Assembly: GCA_028277605.1 (NCBI GenBank)
Contig: JANQFZ010000034.1
Location: 1 to 64,000, forward strand
Direction: 5' to 3'
Source of the DNA: Vallitaleaceae bacterium
GTDB taxonomy: Bacteria; Bacillota; Clostridia; Lachnospirales; Vallitaleaceae
DNA: 64,000 nucleotides
Position 1 is the first letter of the stretch; each line of letters opens with the position of its first letter. The notes beneath the pieces are model-generated. The model was not told the DNA's origin and ran no database searches. It saw nothing but the letters and a program-made list of their open reading frames with translations. This document shows, one piece after another, positions 61,544 to 64,000 of the stretch. Both the position numbers and the translations under genes were made by a program.

Positions 61544-64000
61544 TTAAGGCAGTAACCCTTTTAGTTGGTTTAGGAACGAAACATGCTGATCATAGATATT
61601 TAAGAGCCTGCTACTTATAGTAGTTATGAAATCATGACTATTGGTGTTTTTTCCCTTAGCTTGAGTACTGATCATGGTGCAGTCCTTTATAAAGCTATTG
61701 CAGACATCCAAGCAATTCTTTGGAAGCTCTATATATTTTGATGAATCTTCTAAAAACTCTTGAAAAAACATGAACTTATATTTCCATGAATCAAACGAAG
61801 ACTGAATGAGTTTTTTCAGTTCATCCCAATGTTGCTTTTCATCACCATATTTTGTAAGCATGCTGGCAATTTCTTTATAGGCTTGTACACCGATATAAAA
61901 GGTAAAGTCATAGCCATTGGCTTTAAAGTCTACTTGACGATTTGATAAGTTAATATCAATATTATTTTTTAGGATTTCAATTGCTACTTGCTTATTATCT
62001 AATGCTTTAAGTTTACTAAAATCCAGCTCAGTAATAACGTAAGGCATATTGGTTGTTTGGGCAAACATACCATCTAAAAAACGCATACCTTTCAAACCAG
62101 CGAAGGACTGATTAAAATCCTCTTTTGGAATAAATCCAAAATAATTGTAGGTTGCATCATAGACCACATACCCATCTTTAATAATATCAATGAGTAAGAA
62201 CGTATGTGCCCGACCACTGCTTTTATTAGAAACAGCTATGATGTTTTCTGGACGTATATCCAGTCTTCTTTTCCATTCCTCCTCACCTATGCAGTAATCA
62301 GGTGAGTAATTAAGATAATAAGTCGTGCCAGAAACCATAACGATTTCATTTTTTCGTAAATGCTCTTCACAGTAAGCTAAACCTGTTTTCAAATCCTTAA
62401 AAGATATGACTTTCTCTTTTACTCCAAGCTTATCGTACATATGAATTGCAGCAGGATTCATTTCTGTGGGTAATTCCCTATAGACAAGCTTTTTTTTCAA
62501 TCCTTCGTCGTTAACATGACCGTATGTAATATAGAATTTTCCACCACCAACAGGTAGAAAGCTTCTTTCTAGCTCTATGTTTTTCTCGTATTTTAACTTT
62601 TCAAGGACAACGCCAACCATACAACCATAATAGCTTGGATACTGCATGGTCACCTTAAATCTTTTATTGTAGATTCTTTCCTTTTCCAAATCATCTGGTT
62701 GTACACATGGAGTTGATTCTCTATCTATGTCTATACCGTTAGTCGTATAGTAATTATCCATAATTCTTGCTACTGTTCTATATTCTAGTATATCCTTTAC
62801 AGATATCAGTAATTTTATTTGATTTGCCTTGGAAAGTATCTTAATAGCCTTTATAGAGTCTCCTCCAAGTTCAAAGAAATCATCATCAATCCCTATTTGG
62901 GTTATGTCAAGAACCTGCTCCCAAATCGTGAGCAATTCTTTTTCCATTGGATTTCTTGGTGCTGTATAGTGTACAGGCTCTGTTTTTATCATTTTTAATA
63001 ACTTGTTTTTATTTAATTTACCATTATGCGTGACAGGGATTTTTTTTATTTCGAGTATGTGTGTAGGTATCATATAATGGGGCAAACGTTTAGATAAATA
63101 GTTTCTTAGATCATCAGCTTTTAAACGGCTATTTGAGATAACAAACGCAGCTATATACTTACTTCCCTGTTGATTATTACCACAAATCACTGCAGTTTCT
63201 TTTATACCATCACAGCTTAATATTTGTTTTTTAATTTCACCGAGTTCAACTCTAAATCCTCTGATTTTAACCTGTTGATCCATTCTACCTAGATATTCTA
63301 TTTCTCCATTCATCAACCGTTTTCCAAGATCACCTGTTCTATACATCTTTGCACCAGTTATAAAAGGATTATCAATAAATTTCTCATCGGTAAGTTCTTG
63401 ATGATTCAAATAGCCTCTGCTTAGTCCATCTCCTGAAATTACTATCTCACCGGGTGTATTAAAGGGCATGGGTTTAAGTTGTTTATCTAATATGTAGATT
63501 TGTGTATTCTCAAGATTTCTTCCTATAGGTATTTTGATTAACTGATTGACTTTTTTATTATCCATATCAAACATCGTTGAAATATCACAGCACTCTGTTG
63601 GTCCATAAACGTTTGTTATCTTTAGACTTTTATTTTGATAGGTATGAAACATTTTTCGTACTAGGTCGATGGATAATTCTTCTCCACCAATTAAAAATTG
63701 CTTGGTTGATAACTGGATATCCTTATCTATGAGCATATCTTGAATAATACTTAGGTGTGCTGGAGTTCCATCAGAAATATCTACACCATGTTTGATGTAA
63801 TAATCCACCAGTTTTCTTCCATCCAGTCTAACCTCTTCAGGAATAATGACTAAGGTATGTCCAAACAGCAGACTGGTAAATATCTGCTGTATTGATGCAT
63901 CAAATACATAGGGTGACAATAAAGATACATTTAACTTAGATGTATATGATTGATAAACCTTCTTATATAAGTTATATGAAAGATTGATAACACTGCGATG
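61544..64000 (-). CDS. NRPS module (adenylation-PCP) fused to BtrH-like acyltransferase domain, partial
   Basis: The frame stays open to the right edge (HRSVINLSYNLYKKVY, an A-domain string), so the 5' part is missing. Numbering from the Leu codon at 63919: A-domain core motifs YVFDAS, NVYGPTE (~103-109), YRTGDL (194-199), GRMDQQVKIRGFRVE (211-225) and NGKLNK (299-304). The PCP motif is FFELGGDSIKAI with pantetheine Ser355. A ~230-residue domain (about 415-650) resembles the BtrH N-terminal family, with YYGCMVG, SGTTYYLNYSPDY and AHTFLLIDI. BtrH transfers an acyl group from a carrier protein to an amine, so this domain could release or transfer the PCP-bound residue. No condensation or thioesterase domain is seen in this part. 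Confidence 0.85.
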   Translation of the reverse strand, partial: HRSVINLSYNLYKKVYQSYTSKLNVSLLSPYVFDASIQQIFTSLLFGHTLVIIPEEVRLDGRKLVDYYIKHGVDISDGTPAHLSIIQDMLIDKDIQLSTKQFLIGGEELSIDLVRKMFHTYQNKSLKITNVYGPTECCDISTMFDMDNKKVNQLIKIPIGRNLENTQIYILDKQLKPMPFNTPGEIVISGDGLSRGYLNHQELTDEKFIDNPFITGAKMYRTGDLGKRLMNGEIEYLGRMDQQVKIRGFRVELGEIKKQILSCDGIKETAVICGNNQQGSKYIAAFVISNSRLKADDLRNYLSKRLPHYMIPTHILEIKKIPVTHNGKLNKNKLLKMIKTEPVHYTAPRNPMEKELLTIWEQVLDITQIGIDDDFFELGGDSIKAIKILSKANQIKLLISVKDILEYRTVARIMDNYYTTNGIDIDRESTPCVQPDDLEKERIYNKRFKVTMQYPSYYGCMVGVVLEKLKYEKNIELERSFLPVGGGKFYITYGHVNDEGLKKKLVYRELPTEMNPAAIHMYDKLGVKEKVISFKDLKTGLAYCEEHLRKNEIVMVSGTTYYLNYSPDYCIGEEEWKRRLDIRPENIIAVSNKSSGRAHTFLLIDIIKDGYVVYDATYNYFGFIPKEDFNQSFAGLKGMRFLDGMFAQTTNMPYVITELDFSKLKALDNKQVAIEILKNNIDINLSNRQVDFKANGYDFTFYIGVQAYKEIASMLTKYGDEKQHWDELKKLIQSSFDSWKYKFMFFQEFLEDSSKYIELPKNCLDVCNSFIKDCTMISTQAKGKNTNSHDFITTISSRLLNIYDQHVSFLNQLKGLLP

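Overview
The window reads as the chromosome of an AT-rich, low-GC Gram-positive anaerobe of the class Clostridia. Support comes from strong GGAGG ribosome binding sites, the rplU-prp-rpmA order with a Prp-cleavable N-terminal extension on L27, the obg-yhbY-nadD-yqeK-rsfS-lepB block, a LexA/YneA SOS pair, and S-layer-homology surface anchoring. A Lachnospirales relative such as Vallitalea is plausible, but that is inference. No tRNA, rRNA, CRISPR array, intact transposon or prophage was seen.

Layout. 1-5.8 kb: TetR regulator, an orphan HipA-like kinase, a TtcA-like/Xer recombinase pair, and a divergent yneA-like/lexA locus with three LexA boxes. 5.8-25.5 kb: small accessory genes. These include two MerR regulators with classic 19-bp-spacer promoters, an isochorismatase-fold hydrolase, a GH94 phosphorylase behind a promoter framed by a 14-bp inverted repeat, a SulP transporter, an SDR/FAD-oxidoreductase pair under a MalT-like regulator, an ABC exporter operon, three frameshifted genes, and a DUF3990 (ADP-ribosyltransferase-like) gene coupled to a partner. 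25.6-34.4 kb: core housekeeping operons. 34.4-41.2 kb: a TrmO-UvrA fusion, a radical SAM protein, a ClbS/DfsB protein and AraC/GyrI regulators, with an AraC remnant between.

41.2-49.1 kb is gene-poor and eroded. It holds remnants of a SymE-like toxin, a GNAT enzyme and an unidentified gene, an orphan PemK/MazF toxin, two secreted proteins, and a 43-bp duplication. Directly behind the PemK gene lie three tandem candidate small-RNA units. Each combines a promoter, a hairpin element with the shared flanks TATCAAG and CGTTGG around a variable stem, and a terminator. I regard this as the most interesting unexplained structure in the window.

49.1-57.8 kb: a giant GH3-GH30-CBM-SLH beta-glucanase whose 5' end is cut off and joined head-to-head to the 3' end of a YesM-type histidine kinase, followed by a broken YesN-type response regulator. 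Together with the GH94 phosphorylase and the ROK sugar kinase these suggest past or present beta-glucan use. 57.9-64 kb: a GNAT and a cupin gene, then a specialised-metabolite locus running off the right edge: a nonribosomal peptide synthetase module (A-PCP) fused to a BtrH-like acyltransferase domain, an MFS exporter and a DUF1611 protein.
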